Made by a program: the position numbers and the translations under genes. From Crambe crambe (Eukaryota; Porifera; Demospongiae; Poecilosclerida; Crambeidae): 64,000 bases of DNA. The notes beneath the pieces are model-generated. The model was not told where the DNA came from and did not search any database. It worked only from the letters and a program-made list of their open reading frames with translations. This document shows, piece after piece, positions 1-10,959 of the stretch. How positions within the stretch are numbered: the first letter of the stretch is position 1; each line of letters starts with the position of its first letter. The stretch is taken from assembly GCA_963924555.1 (NCBI GenBank), contig OZ004585.1:5097488-5161487 (forward strand), given 5' to 3'.

Positions 1-44
1 AATAACATCAGCAAGATGTATAAAATAATTTAAAAATCAATTAA

Positions 45-200
45 TTACATTGTTGCCGTTGTAGTCGTGTGGTAGTGTGCTTGCGTGCCAAGCATAAAAG
101 ACGAGGGCTCGAGTCCCAACTCAACCAAGTTTTTTTCCTTCTCAATTTTTAACTGTGATGCACTTACTGCGTACGTATGTACGCACTGACAAGCACATTA
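45..200 (+). repeat. tRNA-derived SINE-like head
   Basis: An A-box-like TAGTCGTGTGG (62-72) and a B-box-like GGCTCGAGTCC (106-116) stand 34 bases apart, as in a pol III internal promoter. An anticodon-arm-like hairpin lies between them (TGCTT/AAGCA). A T-rich stretch and a shared tail reach about 200. A second copy in opposite orientation lies at 3475-3620, so this is a repeat rather than a unique tRNA gene. The cloverleaf is poor, so I call it tRNA-derived and not a functional tRNA. Confidence 0.55.
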
Positions 201-221
201 TTATATCTATCAGAGAGTGCG

Positions 222-1750
222 GTAGCACTCTCTAAGTAGGGATGGCAGGTCAAAGTCCATAGGACAGTATAAACTAAAAACTCTTCTTTCTCTTCTACCC
301 TTACTCTACAGGTTCTCAGAAGGCTACAGTGAATTATTATATCTACAAAGAAGAGAGGAGAATGTTCAAAAGCCAAAAATTCATTCGCCAACATAAGAAA
401 AAAACGAGTTCTAAAATTGACTTTTCGTTCTTTTTCTTTATAATAATAATAATAATAATAATAAGGATAATAATAATAATAAGATCGACGTACCGACTTA
501 CTGGCTATAGTCATCAAAATTCTGCTTTGGCCATCTGTTAGAGCGGCACCTAGAGGCTGATCTTTTGCTATTAGTTTTGACTAAGGCTCTACTTCACTAT
601 TCGATAGCACTCGGAACACAGCTGCTAATCTTTCTACGCCATTTTGAAGGGGGCGGGGCTTATGGGCGGAGCCACGTAAGCTTAAGTTTAGCTATAGCCA
701 AGGTCTTCATTCATTATCTGATGATGTTCCAGTCACTCCTTGCAGAATTACAGTACAGATGCTCATCCTATAGTAGCATTATAGCCAGTACTTTGCTGTA
801 GTGTAGTCAGCTCACTTCACCATGCCGTGTACATGTCATTTACATTGCTGTTGCTGTAAAGTTTTATATCAACAAAACTTAAATAGCTAAACAAATTCTT
901 CAACCAGAGACACTGTATGTACCTACAAAAGAGGTTTATGTAGAGCTGGCTTTGTATAGTACTGTACTGTAGCCTCCCTCATTCAACTTCAAGCACTAAG
1001 AAAAAGGATAGAAACAAGTGAGCGTAAAAAATTTCTTCAAATAAAAAGGTTAAGTAGGGATAGCCTAAAATCTAGCTGGGCTATCTATATAATGTGCTGC
1101 AGCCTCGTATGAAAAAAATCTTCGCGATATTACCTCATAAAAGGGGTGGGGCAATTAATAGCAGTTCTCCTCATATAACACCTGCACAGGATGTGGCCAT
1201 TTGATGGCATCCACTATTATGATCACTACACCAAATGCATAAACTCCCCATACTCCTCCCTCAAGCAAGACATACGTACCATCTCAATAATTATTTCAGT
1301 GATCACATATGTAACAATTAGCTAATGCTGTTCACTTTTTAAAATGTTCACTCCTTTCAGTACTCCATTACACTGCAGATGATCATCCTTCAAACTCTCC
1401 TCCCTGAACAGAATGAAATACTGATCATTAAATAAATTTAGTTCAATCAAGGAAGCCTTTAGTGTCTATCAATTTTCATAATCACAAAGAAAAAGAATGC
1501 AAACAAGTGAATGCAAAAAATTTCTTCGAAATAAAAATGTGAAGTAGGGATGCTATTATAACTGCAGCTTCATTATGAAAACCAAGTACTGCAGCATCGA
1601 AGCAGTATGGCCCAAAAATCTAGCTGGAATATGTATTATAACTGCATGCAAGAGAGTGAACTTAGTGAAGTGACCCTTACCCATCATCAAGTACAAGATA
1701 CTATTCCTACTTCACTCCCTTGTTATTTCGAAGAAATTTTTTGCATTCAT
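222..1750 (+). mobile_element. 1.5-kb composite foldback element, copy 1
   Basis: This stretch is nearly identical, in reverse complement, to 38611-40201 inside the gene C intron. One end is a small terminal hairpin (stem AGAGAGTGC, loop GGTA) followed by AAGTAGGGATGGC. The other end (about 1490-1750) folds back on itself around TTTCTTCGAAATAA. No transposase is visible, and the small ORFs are also present in the other copy without protein features. It looks like a non-autonomous DNA element. A (AAT)n microsatellite sits at 440-480. Confidence 0.7.
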
Positions 1751-2286
1751 ATAATATATAGATACATAATAATAGGGGGAGTTCACAATGATAAAGTAGA
1801 GTGGGACTTCTTCCCTTTTGGTGTTTGGTGAAGGAGTCAGTTCATGCTTCAGAGAGCTGAGTAACTTGTGATTCACTAGTCACAAGGTCTATTGGAGGTA
1901 TAGGTGATTTTGTAGCTCTGCCAGCAGCTGATCTAGCTCCTCTAATGGCTTGGATTGAGGATCTCAGTAGTGAAAACGATAGGCGGCACCTCAGCCAACT
2001 CATTGTTGAACTATAAGATTGATCCAACTTGATGGATAATAGATTTCCCAGACGCTTGTACGTTGAGGTGGCTGCAGGTCCTAGACCTCCTGTTGAGGAT
2101 AACACCAGTGGAGAAAAGGAAGAGTGCTCTATTTCTCTGATTCTTTGTTGATAAGCACGCTTCTTCAGGTTCTCATGTTTGCGGTAGCATGCAGAGGGAG
2201 TAGTGTGCCTGTTGGAGGGGGCATGTGGGTTAAAAACCCTCATATCAAAGTATGTACGCTCAAGGCGGCCTCCCCATAACCCATTC

Positions 2287-2388
2287 GCTGCAATATCCAA
2301 GCGTGCTCCTTCTTGGGTGTTAGCTGAGGTCGCAGATAAGTGTTCACCCGAAATAGGTTGTAGGTGTGGTTCCGTGCAAACATCATTG
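2287..2388. repeat. 102-bp direct repeat, copy 1
   Basis: This segment recurs without visible change at 2959-3060. It encodes 34 codons around TEPHLQPISGEHLSATSANT on the minus strand. The second copy sits upstream of, and in frame with, the N-terminal end of the truncated retroelement ORF, so the element has a displaced piece of itself at its 5' end. Confidence 0.9.
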
Positions 2389-2958
2389 CATACTTCTGAT
2401 AGTAGGCTGGCAGTGAGATCTCTAATCTCATTATGCCTTATAGAAGGAAATCCTCCTTTTGGACAGGATAAGGCATGTTCTACTGAGAACTGATTGCCGC
2501 ATTCACAGTTTATTGGAATTCGAGAGGGTTGCCATCCATATCTAAGGCATAGGGCATCTCGGAAGGCACCTTTATGTAACGTGAACCCAAACTCAGCCAC
2601 AGGAAGGGTAGTCATCCAGCTGGAAGCACCTTTTTCTTGAGCCAGCATCATGGAGCGTTGAAGGGTACTGGGAAGTGATGGTTTCATTTGGTTTGCAGTA
2701 TCTGATTGTTTTTTCCGTCTTGATTTGTGAACTTCATCCTTAGCTTTGTATTGTTCTTCCCAGGTCTCAAAGGGGTACGTTGGATCTTTTCCTCTGATTA
2801 AGGTTTTTAAGGGGGTTGTAATTTTGAGAGAAGCAGAAAACTCTTCTGAAGAATGTTTTGAAGGGTCAATCACCCCAATCCCTCCTAGCCTGACAGGCAG
2901 GGCCAAGAGATCACGTTCTGCGTCATTTGGGGGGGGTCTTCCTGTCAAGGTGGGAATT

Positions 2959-3060
2959 GCTGCAATATCCAAGCGTGCTCCTTCTTGGGTGTTAGCTGAG
3001 GTCGCAGATAAGTGTTCACCCGAAATAGGTTGTAGGTGTGGTTCCGTGCAAACATCATTG
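2959..3060. repeat. 102-bp direct repeat, copy 2
   Basis: Exact-looking copy of 2287-2388. Its left border is the junction with the retroelement ORF. Its right border (3060/3061) is an abrupt change to GCGAGCGAAGCGAGC-type repeat. Confidence 0.9.
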
Positions 3061-3470
3061 ATAATTGGCGAGCGAAGCGAGCCACTCTCTGGTCATGTCA
3101 ACGGGAGCTCGAGATATATATATACGTACGTCATAGCTAGCGGGCATAGCTTATAATACGCATGCGCACGTTCGTTTGACCTTTGACCCCACAAATGAAA
3201 CGTGCCCATAGCACTTAGAACAAATAGCTAGAGCTTATTGCTTTCTACAGCATTTTGTCATAGAGGCGCTAAGTGGATTGTAGGCGCATGGCTTTCTAAG
3301 TGCTTGTGGTAAGCATTATACAGCCTCCTGTCAGTGTGTATGCAGCTGCCACACTGCCACAACCACTGCAATATCTTAGGCTTAGTCCAATAAGTCAAAG
3401 TACAAATGACTTTCACCAACTGTTTCGCTCGCCGATTGAATATGTTACACGAACATACCCTAGTAATGTG
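3061..3470. repeat. Fragments of the GAGCGAGC / GCATGCGCA repeat family
   Basis: No gene seen. The segment has GCGAGCGAAGCGAGCC, then TTATAATACGCATGCGCA (about 3150) and, from 3240, a tail with TTTCTACAGC and GGCTTTCTAAGTGCTTGTGG. The same order recurs in the tandem units at 24.1-26.2 kb, so this is a diverged member of that family. Confidence 0.5.
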
Positions 3471-3474
3471 CTTG

Positions 3475-3620
3475 TCAGTGCGTGCGTACGTACGCAGGTA
3501 ATGCATCACAGTTAAAAATTGAGAAGGAAAAAAAAACTTGGTTGAGTTGGGGCTCGAGCCCGGGTCCCTACGCTCGGCGCGCCAGCACACTACCACACGA
3601 CTACAACGGCAAGGTTGTAA
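3475..3620 (-). repeat. tRNA-derived SINE-like copy, inverted
   Basis: Reverse-complement partner of 45-200. On the minus strand it has the same A-box-like TAGTCGTGTGG (3603-3593) and a GGGCTCGAGCCC B-box region (about 3561-3550), followed by the same T-run and GTACGTACGC tail. Together the two copies bracket the first 3.6 kb as an inverted pair. Confidence 0.55.
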
Positions 3621-3659
3621 GTAATTGATTTTTAAATGATTTTATACATCGTTACATAT

Positions 3660-5225
3660 GTGCATGCTCAGATATATAGCATGCAAGGGAGAGCTAAAGA
3701 GAGAGGCATAAGTGAAGTTCAGGTGGAAACTAGAGGCAGAAAAGATGGAGAGCGCGCTTCACAGAAGATAAAAGATCAAGAGAGAGAGAGGCAGAAAAGT
3801 TGGAGAGTATACAGTCAGAGAGAGGTAGAGATGACGGAAGATGAAAGAGGAAGAGAAAGGCACAGAATGTGGGGAGAAGAAGAGGCAGGAGAGCACACTT
3901 CATAGAAGATGAAAGATCAAGGGGAAAGAGAGAGGCAGAAAAGTTGGAGAGCATGCTTCACAGAAGATGAAAGATCAAGGGAGAGAAAAGTTGGAGAGCA
4001 TACTTCACAGAAGATAAAAGGGTAAGGGAGAAAGAGAGGCAGAAAATTTGGAGAGCACACTTCACAGAAGTTAAATTAAAAAGAGTACGGGAGAAAGAGG
4101 CAGAGAAGTCGAAGAGTATATGCTTGACGGAAGATGAAAGAGCAAGAGAAAGAGAAAGGCACAGAGTGAGGGAGAAGAAGGGAAGAAATGTCAGCCAGTG
4201 AGAAACAGTATGAGGACAACTAGCAAGGGAGAGCAGAGAAATCAAACAGCATGCTTGACAGAAGATGAAAGAGCAAGAGAAGGAGAAAGACACAGAGTGA
4301 GGAAGAAGGGGAGAAAAGTGTGTGTGAGAGAGAGAATGAGGACATCTAATTGGGAAGATCCAGGGGCAGATCCAGGGTAGGGGTCCAGGGGGTCCAGACC
4401 CCCCCCCCCTTTTTTAATTATGAAGTTGCATTTGTTGACAAGTTGTTAATAGGTTTATAATGCAGCACAGAAGATACTTTTTTGATTATTGACTCATTTT
4501 CTCTAATTTTGCTTTTCAAAATTGCTGGATCTGCCCCTGAGATCAAAGATAATGACGAGCTTGCTAATGAAATAAGCAGCATCTACCTTGAGCCCATGTC
4601 TTCAGTTTGCCAACATTGATGTTTGCAAGCAACTGCTATCACAATGGAAGAGCACACTTGATGGAAGATGAAAGAGCAAGAGAAAGAGAGAGGAAGAAAT
4701 TTCAGTCAGTGAGAGAGAGAGAATGAGGATTATAACTGGGAAGAACAAAGATAAAGACAAGCTGCTAATGAAACAAGCAGCATCTAGCTACCTTGAGCCC
4801 ATATCTTCAGTTTGCCAACATTGCAAGCAGGTTAAAATGAAAAATTGGGAATCATCACTAAAGGATTTACTCCTGTATGGGACACTAAAGGCAGTATGGT
4901 CAGCTGTATATATAATTGAGCAGTAACGTCTCAAACTGAGACTATCTCTTCTCAGCAAGGACCACAACTGATATTGGAGAGCACTTGACAGAAGATGAAA
5001 GAGCATGAGAAAGTGAGAAAGAGAGAGGCACAGAGTGAGGAAGAGAAGAAATGTCAGCCAGTGAGAGAGAGTAGCTATGCGGAGAACTAAGAGGCAGAGG
5101 AGCTGGAGAGCACACTGAAGATGAAAGAGCAAGGGGGAGAGAGAGACAGAGAAGTCAAAGAGCAATTGACAGAAGATGAAAGAGAGAGGCACAGAGTGAG
5201 GAGAACTAGCTAACAGGGAAGAACA
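3660..5225. repeat. Purine-rich irregular tandem repeat
   Basis: Strong strand asymmetry: the + strand is almost all A and G over long runs. The repeating theme is CTTGACAGAAGATGAAAGAG, then AAGAGAAAGAGAGAGGCA and CAGAGTGAGG, in units of roughly 50-60 bp. Long open frames appear on both strands because the repeat lacks stops; none has protein-like features. A hAT-like MITE (4361-4539) is inserted, and a GCTAATGAAACAAGCAGCAT block occurs three times (about 4560, 4765, 5245). Confidence 0.75.
4361..4539. mobile_element. CAGGGG...CCCCTG MITE with AGATC target duplication
   Basis: The ends are CAGGGGCAGATCCAG and, inverted, CTGGATCTGCCCCTG. AGATC stands directly outside both ends (4356-4360 and 4540-4544). 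There is no coding capacity in 179 bp. CAG termini and a 5-bp duplication fit a hAT-like non-autonomous element of the short-duplication type; the superfamily is inferred. Confidence 0.75.
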
Positions 5226-5872
5226 AAGATAAAGGGAAGCTGCTAGCTAATGAAACAAGCAGCATCTACCTTGGGCCCATATCTTCAGTTTGCCAACATT
5301 GTCAAGCTTTGAGGTTTGTAAGTGAAGCTCTCAACTGCTGTCACAATAGAAAAATTAGTCTACCACCACACCTCTTACTGTCTATCCTCTGCACTCAAAG
5401 AACTGTTTACTGACGTCTGAAACTGACTATCTCTTCTCAGTAGCCAAGTGTGGGCACCTGAAGTCCCACCTGAACCAGATTCCAGGTACCTATTTTCAGC
5501 TGGGTGGGTCAGATTCACTACAAATTAATGCATGTGAAAAGGAAGAATAAATACCATAATGTGAAGGGTACAAGTTAAAATCAAAATATTCACACGATTA
5601 AATTTCGCTTAAAGCTTGCACATTACAATCGGTAGAACAACTGAATCTAACATAATAATGCCCTTGCAAAATTAATAGACCTTTACTTGATAAATTGTAC
5701 CCTTCACATATGTCACTGGTAGGACTCGATCTCATGGTCTCCTGATTACAAGCCCATATTGCTCAATGCCAGTGAATGGACACACATTCGTGTGTAGAGT
5801 TTTTGCGGGCGCAGGCGTGCGCAGAGTTTCTGCGGGTACTCGCTAGTAGATAATAATAATAATACTAATAAT
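5226..5872. other. Unassigned intergenic stretch
   Basis: No gene recognised. The short inverted match ATGTGAAGGGTAC / GTACCCTTCACAT (about 5560 and 5695) suggests the ends of a small element. A weak tRNA-like fold lies at 5700-5770 on the minus strand. An (AAT)n run precedes the next element. Confidence 0.4.
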
Positions 5873-6255
5873 CAGAGAGTGCGGTAGCACTCTCTATGTA
5901 GGGATAACTCGGACAGCCGTGCGCGCTTCCTACAAAAGTGAAATTCTAGTTTCCCTAACAAAAGCTACTGTGAATGATTATCCAGCCTACTAGAGCCTAC
6001 TAGCTACAATGTGCAGACCAAGTTTCAGGACCAGGGAGCTTACCGTTTCAGAAATACGGCAAGCAGGTAAATCGCTGGATTCTTCTTCTTCTCTATTATT
6101 ATTACTATTATTATTATTCTTTAGACAACCATATCTCTCAAACCACTCAAGCTACAGCTATGATTTCTGGAAAAGGAGACACTACGGAGCACAGCACTCG
6201 ACTAACTCAATTAGTGGAAGCCATCTTTTTTATAATACGCATGCGCATGTTTTTG
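5873..6255 (-). mobile_element. Terminal-hairpin GTAGGGAT element, copy 1
   Basis: The end at 5873 is a hairpin (stem AGAGAGTGC, loop GGTA, stem GCACTCTCT) followed by TATGTAGGGATAAC. The body carries AAGTTTCAGGACCAGGGAGC and CGTTTCAGAAATACGGCAAG. The other end is TTATAATACGCATGCGCA. Members elsewhere are 6829-7195, 57188-57570 and, in part, the 5' flanks of the receptor genes. It is non-coding apart from short accidental frames. Confidence 0.7.
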
Positions 6256-6494
6256 ATATCCAATTATTCGAAATTATAATATTACTCAGCTATCTATAGC
6301 TAGCTAGATCATAGACTACTGTATCAACTCGGGGATTTTAGATTCACCAATCACTCTATTTCAGCATCTTTGATCTCCAAGTATAGCTCAACAATAACAC
6401 AACACCTTGACTCGTTGCTATGCTATTGGAGAACTATTCTTCTTCCATCTGTCCCTGCATACACATAGAAGAATGAACTCTATACATAGCTAAA

Positions 6495-6826
6495 ACCATA
6501 AAAGAGAAGAAAAAAGACCAGGAACAAGTAAGGGAAAAAGCATTTTGTGAAATGAAAAAAGATGTAGGGATGACCACTGCTCAAAAAAGTAAGGAAACAA
6601 GAAGGATGGAAATGCTATGGGATCAATCTTTGTTCTGCATATCCAGCCAACAATCCCTACATATACGTAGGGTAGCTTCAGATTATAGTGCAGTAATGTA
6701 CGTATATGTAGGCTGGATATACAGAACAAAGATTGATCCCATTTCCATCCTTCTTGTTTCCTGAGCAGTGGTCATCCCTACATCTTTTTTCATTTCACAA
6801 AAAAATTTTCCCTTATAATAATAATA
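6495..6826. mobile_element. Foldback (palindromic) MITE
   Basis: Long inverted repeat. The left arm reads AAAGATGTAGGGATGACCAC and GATCAATCTTTGTTCTGCAT; the right arm gives the complement (AACAAAGATTGATCCCAT, GTGGTCATCCCTACATC). The loop is near 6665-6710. A related foldback is at 36510-36820 and a partial one at 61590-61780. There is no ORF of note. Confidence 0.75.
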
Positions 6827-6828
6827 AT

Positions 6829-7195
6829 CAGAGAGAGCGGTAGCTCTCTCTATGTAGGGATGACGCAGACGGCAGTGTGCACCGCATATAGACTAATACA
6901 AAAGTGAAATTCTAGTTCCACCACTTAGACTTAATAAAAGCTACTCTGGATGATTATCTAGCCTACTAGAGTCTACTACAATGTGCAGACTAAGTTTCAG
7001 GACCAGGGAGCTTACCGTTTCAGAAATACGGCAAACAGGTAAATCTCTTCTTTTTCTTCTTAGACAACCATATCTCTCGAATCACTCAAGCTACAGCTAT
7101 GATTTCTGGATAAATCCACTCCAAATTCTACCAACTACGATCTTTTGTACTCATCATATTATTGGAAGCCATTTTTTTATAATACGCATGCGCAC
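6829..7195 (-). mobile_element. Terminal-hairpin GTAGGGATGAC element, copy 2
   Basis: Same layout as 5873-6255. Here the terminal hairpin stem is AGAGAGAGC/GCTCTCTCT, paired changes relative to copy 1. It ends at the same TTATAATACGCATGCGCA. Confidence 0.7.
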
Positions 7196-7274
7196 ATAAT
7201 TATTTGGTAACAGGCTGAACCAGGTTCATCTCGACTTTGCTGCTGAATGTTGCTGCGATTGCAGACTAACTGAT

Positions 7275-7790
7275 TCATCTTCTGTTACAAAAGGCTGTAG
7301 TGGTGTTGGCATACTCTACAGGAAAAATCTTAAGGAAACATTACCAGTGATAGACTTTGTGGAATAAGAATCCAATGCGAGTCCACATTGCTTACCATAC
7401 TCAGAGTGTATTTGCCCTGTATCGACCAGGGCTTGGATCTGCAACAACAACACATGTCAGCGAAGGTCAGCAGCTGGGTCCTGTGGTGATTGCTGGTGAC
7501 CTTAATGCCCACATTGGACCTAGGGTTTGGACAACCAAATCAGCAAGGTCTTCTGGTTATAGAGATGATCGACAGATATTCTCTACACGTCCTGTCCCAG
7601 TTGGCAAGATCGAAGGGCCAAAATTATACCTTCTGGAATTCTTCAACTGAAACTACAGTGGACCATATCCTCGGAGATTATGCAGCCTCATGCTCAATGT
7701 CTCACTGTCACACCCACAATCTTGCCTCCCTCAATTCCTCTGATCACTTACCAATCACAGCGGCCCTCTCAATCCTTGGCCAACAATCCA
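7275..7790 (+). pseudogene. LINE endonuclease domain, broken
   Basis: Visible pieces are GVGILYRKNLKETLP (about 7292), VVIAGDLNAHIGP (about 7480-7520), TFWNSSTETTVDHILGDY and LNSSDHLPITAALS (to about 7775). GDLNAH and SDHLP are the metal/phosphate-binding motifs of apurinic-type LINE endonucleases. At least two frame changes interrupt it. Confidence 0.8.
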
Positions 7791-8249
7791 GTCCTAGCAT
7801 GCAGAAAGGTGAATTGGCCTCTCGCCGGGGAGACTCCAAGAATAACAGCCTTCCAGGAGCATGTCAACGCTGGCGTTAACCCACTCTTTAGTAAGAGCTA
7901 CAATGATGTGGAAGATTTGAATGAGGAGATTTCTGCTGTTGCACACCTTGTCTGGAATGCTCCTTCTACTGAAGCATGGGAAGAAGAAGAAGGTGTGTGG
8001 TACAATGACAGGTTGCTGGCATACCTGGCTAAGGAGAAGAAAGCTGCATGGGATGATTGGAAGGCAGGGGTGTGTCCTCTACATGGAGATTTGTATGATA
8101 AGAAATGTGCCACTCGGAAAGCATTCAGCAAAGACTCTGCTTCTGCACTTCCAGTTTGCAGAGAAGAGACATCCAGAACCTTGACAAGAAATTCAAAGAG
8201 AATCATCCTTCGAGGTTTAAGTTACCAAGAAAAGATAATATGCAAGGAT

Positions 8250-9340
8250 CAACATTAATGATTGATGGGGAAATATGCTCTGTTCCAGATAGAGTCTTGG
8301 ACGCCTGGACGAAGCACTTCACTTCCTTGTCCAACTCTCACGAAAATGAATTTCCGTCTTTGGCTGCTGTCAAGGAGCAATATAGTCACCTCTATGCGAG
8401 CTCCTTTGGGAATGATGATACAGAAATGATAGTGGACACTCCCTTTACACTAGAGGAGACTCTTGGTGCTATCAAGAATTTGAAATCCCAAAAGGCAGGA
8501 GGCTTTGATCAATTGGAGGCTGAGCACCTGAAATTTGGAGGTGATGCCATTGCCCTGTGGGTCCAACAGGTATGCAATGCTACAGTTCAATGCGAAGTGA
8601 TTCCTGACGTTTCGAAGTTGGGCATTGTCCGCCCAGTGTACAAAGGCAACCACTTGACACTAATAGCTACAGAGGGATCACATTGTCTTCAGTGCTGTCG
8701 AAGATGCTGGAGTGGGCCGTCTCCAGATGACTCTGTCAGATCTGCAATTTCCTCACCTAAATCAGCCTGGCTTCGTCAAGAAAATTTCTTGCACGGATGC
8801 GATATCTTCTCTTCTTATGAAGTACTATCCAGGCTTGCCAAAGGTGGTAGCATGGCCTATTTATGCCTCTTTGACCTACAGAAGGCATTTGATACCATAC
8901 AATACCCTCTCCTGCTTAAGTGTTTATATGATTGTGGCATCAGTCCAAAGCATGGAGATTGCTCAACTCCTGGTACACATGCCCGAAGTGTATGGTACAG
9001 GTTAATGGATCATTGTCTCAGACAGTTACAATGCAGCGAGGAGTCCTACAGGGCTCAATCCTGTCACCAACGCTCTTTCTTATGGTAATGGACCCCCTCT
9101 TATGTGAATTAGATAATGAGTCCATGGGTCCTTGCCTCAAGGAGCTGTACAGTGGTGCTTTTGGTCACGCGGATGATATACGCACCATAGCAACCAGCAG
9201 GGATAGTCTTGACCAGCAAATATCCACTGCGGAATCCTTTGCCAAGAATAATGCTTTGGAATTGAATGCTAAGAAGTGTGAGGTGGTGATAGTGTTCACG
9301 AAGAAAGCTCCTACTGATGTACCTATAATTATGTAATGTG
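8250..9340 (+). pseudogene. LINE reverse transcriptase domain, broken
   Basis: Pieces in order: LEETLGAIKNLKSQKAGGFD, PDVSKLGIVRPVYKGNHL, YLCLFDLQKAFDTIQYPLLL, GVLQGSILSPTLFLMVMDPL, GHADDIRTIA (the catalytic ADD box, about 9165) and LNAKKCEVVIVFTKKAP. They fall in different frames, so no full-length enzyme is possible. Confidence 0.85.
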
Positions 9341-10364
9341 GCAATCGAGAATTAGGACCCTCGGATTTTGCCAAGTGTCTTGGCCATTGGTGGTCCTGGG
9401 ACCTCTCTTCCAATAAGGCTATCACAGAATCCATTGCTAAAGTGAGGAGATACTTCTTCGCCTTTGGCTCTGTTTGTGCCTTTCATGGTCAACTTAACCC
9501 TCTGTCAGGAAGAATGATTTTTGAGTCTTGTGTAATTCCAATCTTGCTGTACGATTGTGAGAACTGGTTTCTTACCGATTCTCTTCTCGCAAAATTGGAG
9601 GCTTTCCAGGCAGAAATCGGGAGAAGGATACTCAGTACCACTCTTCCAGTGCAGTCAGGCTATATAGCTGTTAACTGGCCCTCAATTGCCACCCAAATTT
9701 TGGCGAAGAAGCTAGCATTCCTAATAAGGACTATGGGAAATGAAGGGTCTCTGAGTAACCAATTCTTTTCCCGCTTACTGGAAACATCAGAAAATGCCCC
9801 GTTATAGCTCCTCGAAGGATGCTCCTTCACCTGGGTCTGGAGTTGCGAAAATAAAGAATGGCTCTTTGTTGCCCAGGGAGATCAAGGATGAGCTGCTACT
9901 TTCCGACCAGACTACCCTTCTTAACGACTGCAACACCCATGTTAGCTCTAACCTGACTGCCAAGATTGCTACCTCTACCAACTGGCTAAAGATCTGAGAC
10001 ACAGCCCCTAGACTTTGACCAAAGAGGTACCAAGGCAATACAGTCACTATTCAAAGATATTACCAGACCAGCATCCCATGCAGCCTATGCGATCAGTCAA
10101 CTCCAGAGTCTACCTTATTTTAATCACTATGTGAATGAACACATCAAAGGACAAGAGATGACTAAGGAAGATATTGAGAAGACCCTCCCTGGACTTTACA
10201 TCTATCATTGTAGCTACTATTTTCCACTACGCCCACCTGATGGGGACAGTTTTCTCATTTTTGTTTCACTCCTTATTTTTATTTCACTCTACCTGTTTGT
10301 GCCCCTGATATGCGGCTTATTCAAACGTGAATTGAATTGAATTGAATATCCAATTATAAATTAT

Positions 10365-10850
10365 AATTAATACTTATTGCACACTCCTGCATTGAATATC
10401 ATGATTTATTACTACCCGAGGTGGGAATATTTCACGAGGCCGTAGGCCAAGTGAAATATGCCCAACCGAGGGTAGTAATAAATCTGATATTCAACAAAGG
10501 AGTGTGCAATAAGCATTTTATTGTATATATGTATATACGTGGATTCTACCAGCCAGCTGGCTACATATGCCGTGTAGGAAGCATAGATACTATATACTGC
10601 GCACATAGTATCTATGTTGCCACGAAGCACTTAGATAAGCCTATCAGCCCACCAGACCTACAAGCAACTAAGATAAGCCAATGCACTTTGCAAACCGCTG
10701 TAGAATTCAATTAAACTTGCCCATCATCTTCAGAAATGTCGGCCAAAAATGTTACTAGGTTAGTCTGCACATGCGTAGACAAGGTGTTGAATATTGAATC
10801 ATTCAACGGTAACGGACCAATCAGATTGCTTGAATCCACGTATATATATA
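10365..10850. repeat. Hairpin element with CCAATCAGA box
   Basis: TTATTGCACACTCCT and TTTATTACTACCC in the left arm pair with GGGTAGTAATAAA and AGGAGTGTGCAATAA in the right arm (about 10374-10513). A second inverted pair, TACGTGGATTC / GAATCCACGTA, encloses 10538-10843. A GACCAATCAGATT box lies just inside that end (about 10817). No ORF. Confidence 0.6.
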
Positions 10851-10959
10851 TATAATAATTAATTAATACTCAGCTAGCTAAGCTCTAGCTAGCTCTAGAT
10901 CATAAACTACTCGAAATTGCTACATAGAAGATTTCAGTATATATGTCAATGTTCGTAAC

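Larger units (their letters stand above)
1842..3060 (-). mobile_element. Retroelement ORF, C-terminal part (RT-associated)
   Basis: An open frame of more than 370 codons ends at 1842. It contains RPPPNDAERDLLALPVRLGG, then RYGWQPSRIP, a Cys/His cluster CECGNQFSVEHALSCPKGGF and IRHNEIRDLTASLLSEVC. I recognise this as the region after the catalytic palm of RT-type ORFs common in sponge and cnidarian repeats; the clade is uncertain. The palm (YxDD) is absent, so the copy is 5' truncated. Its start is scrambled: the frame is entered from a 102-bp in-frame duplication of its own later sequence. It probably makes no useful protein. The unbroken frame suggests recent insertion. Confidence 0.6.
7210..10345 (+). 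mobile_element. Degenerate LINE (non-LTR retrotransposon), EN + RT
   Basis: On the + strand, broken frames encode an endonuclease of the exonuclease-endonuclease-phosphatase fold, a reverse transcriptase, and a C-terminal region (about 9440-10000, with GRMIFESCVIPILLYDCENW). Frameshifts and stops split the protein into at least six pieces, so the copy is dead. The 3' end is a short pentamer tail of TTGAA units (10328-10345), typical of CR1/L2/Jockey-like lines that end in a microsatellite rather than poly(A). Clade uncertain. It sits left of the displaced gene A exons and may be one of the insertions that separated that gene from its 3' part. Confidence 0.85.

Noticed and set aside
164..541. 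Frames with poly-Tyr and poly-Ile runs
   Set aside because: Translation of an (AAT)n microsatellite inside a transposable element that recurs at 39.9-40.1 kb.
3730..5192. Long open frames on both strands in the GA-rich repeat
   Set aside because: They come from a stop-poor tandem repeat; composition is low complexity and frames exist on both strands.
5700..5770. tRNA-like fold on the minus strand with 7-bp end pairing (TCACTGG/CCAGTGA)
   Set aside because: D and anticodon arms do not pair and the B box is poor; the pairing may be an element terminus.
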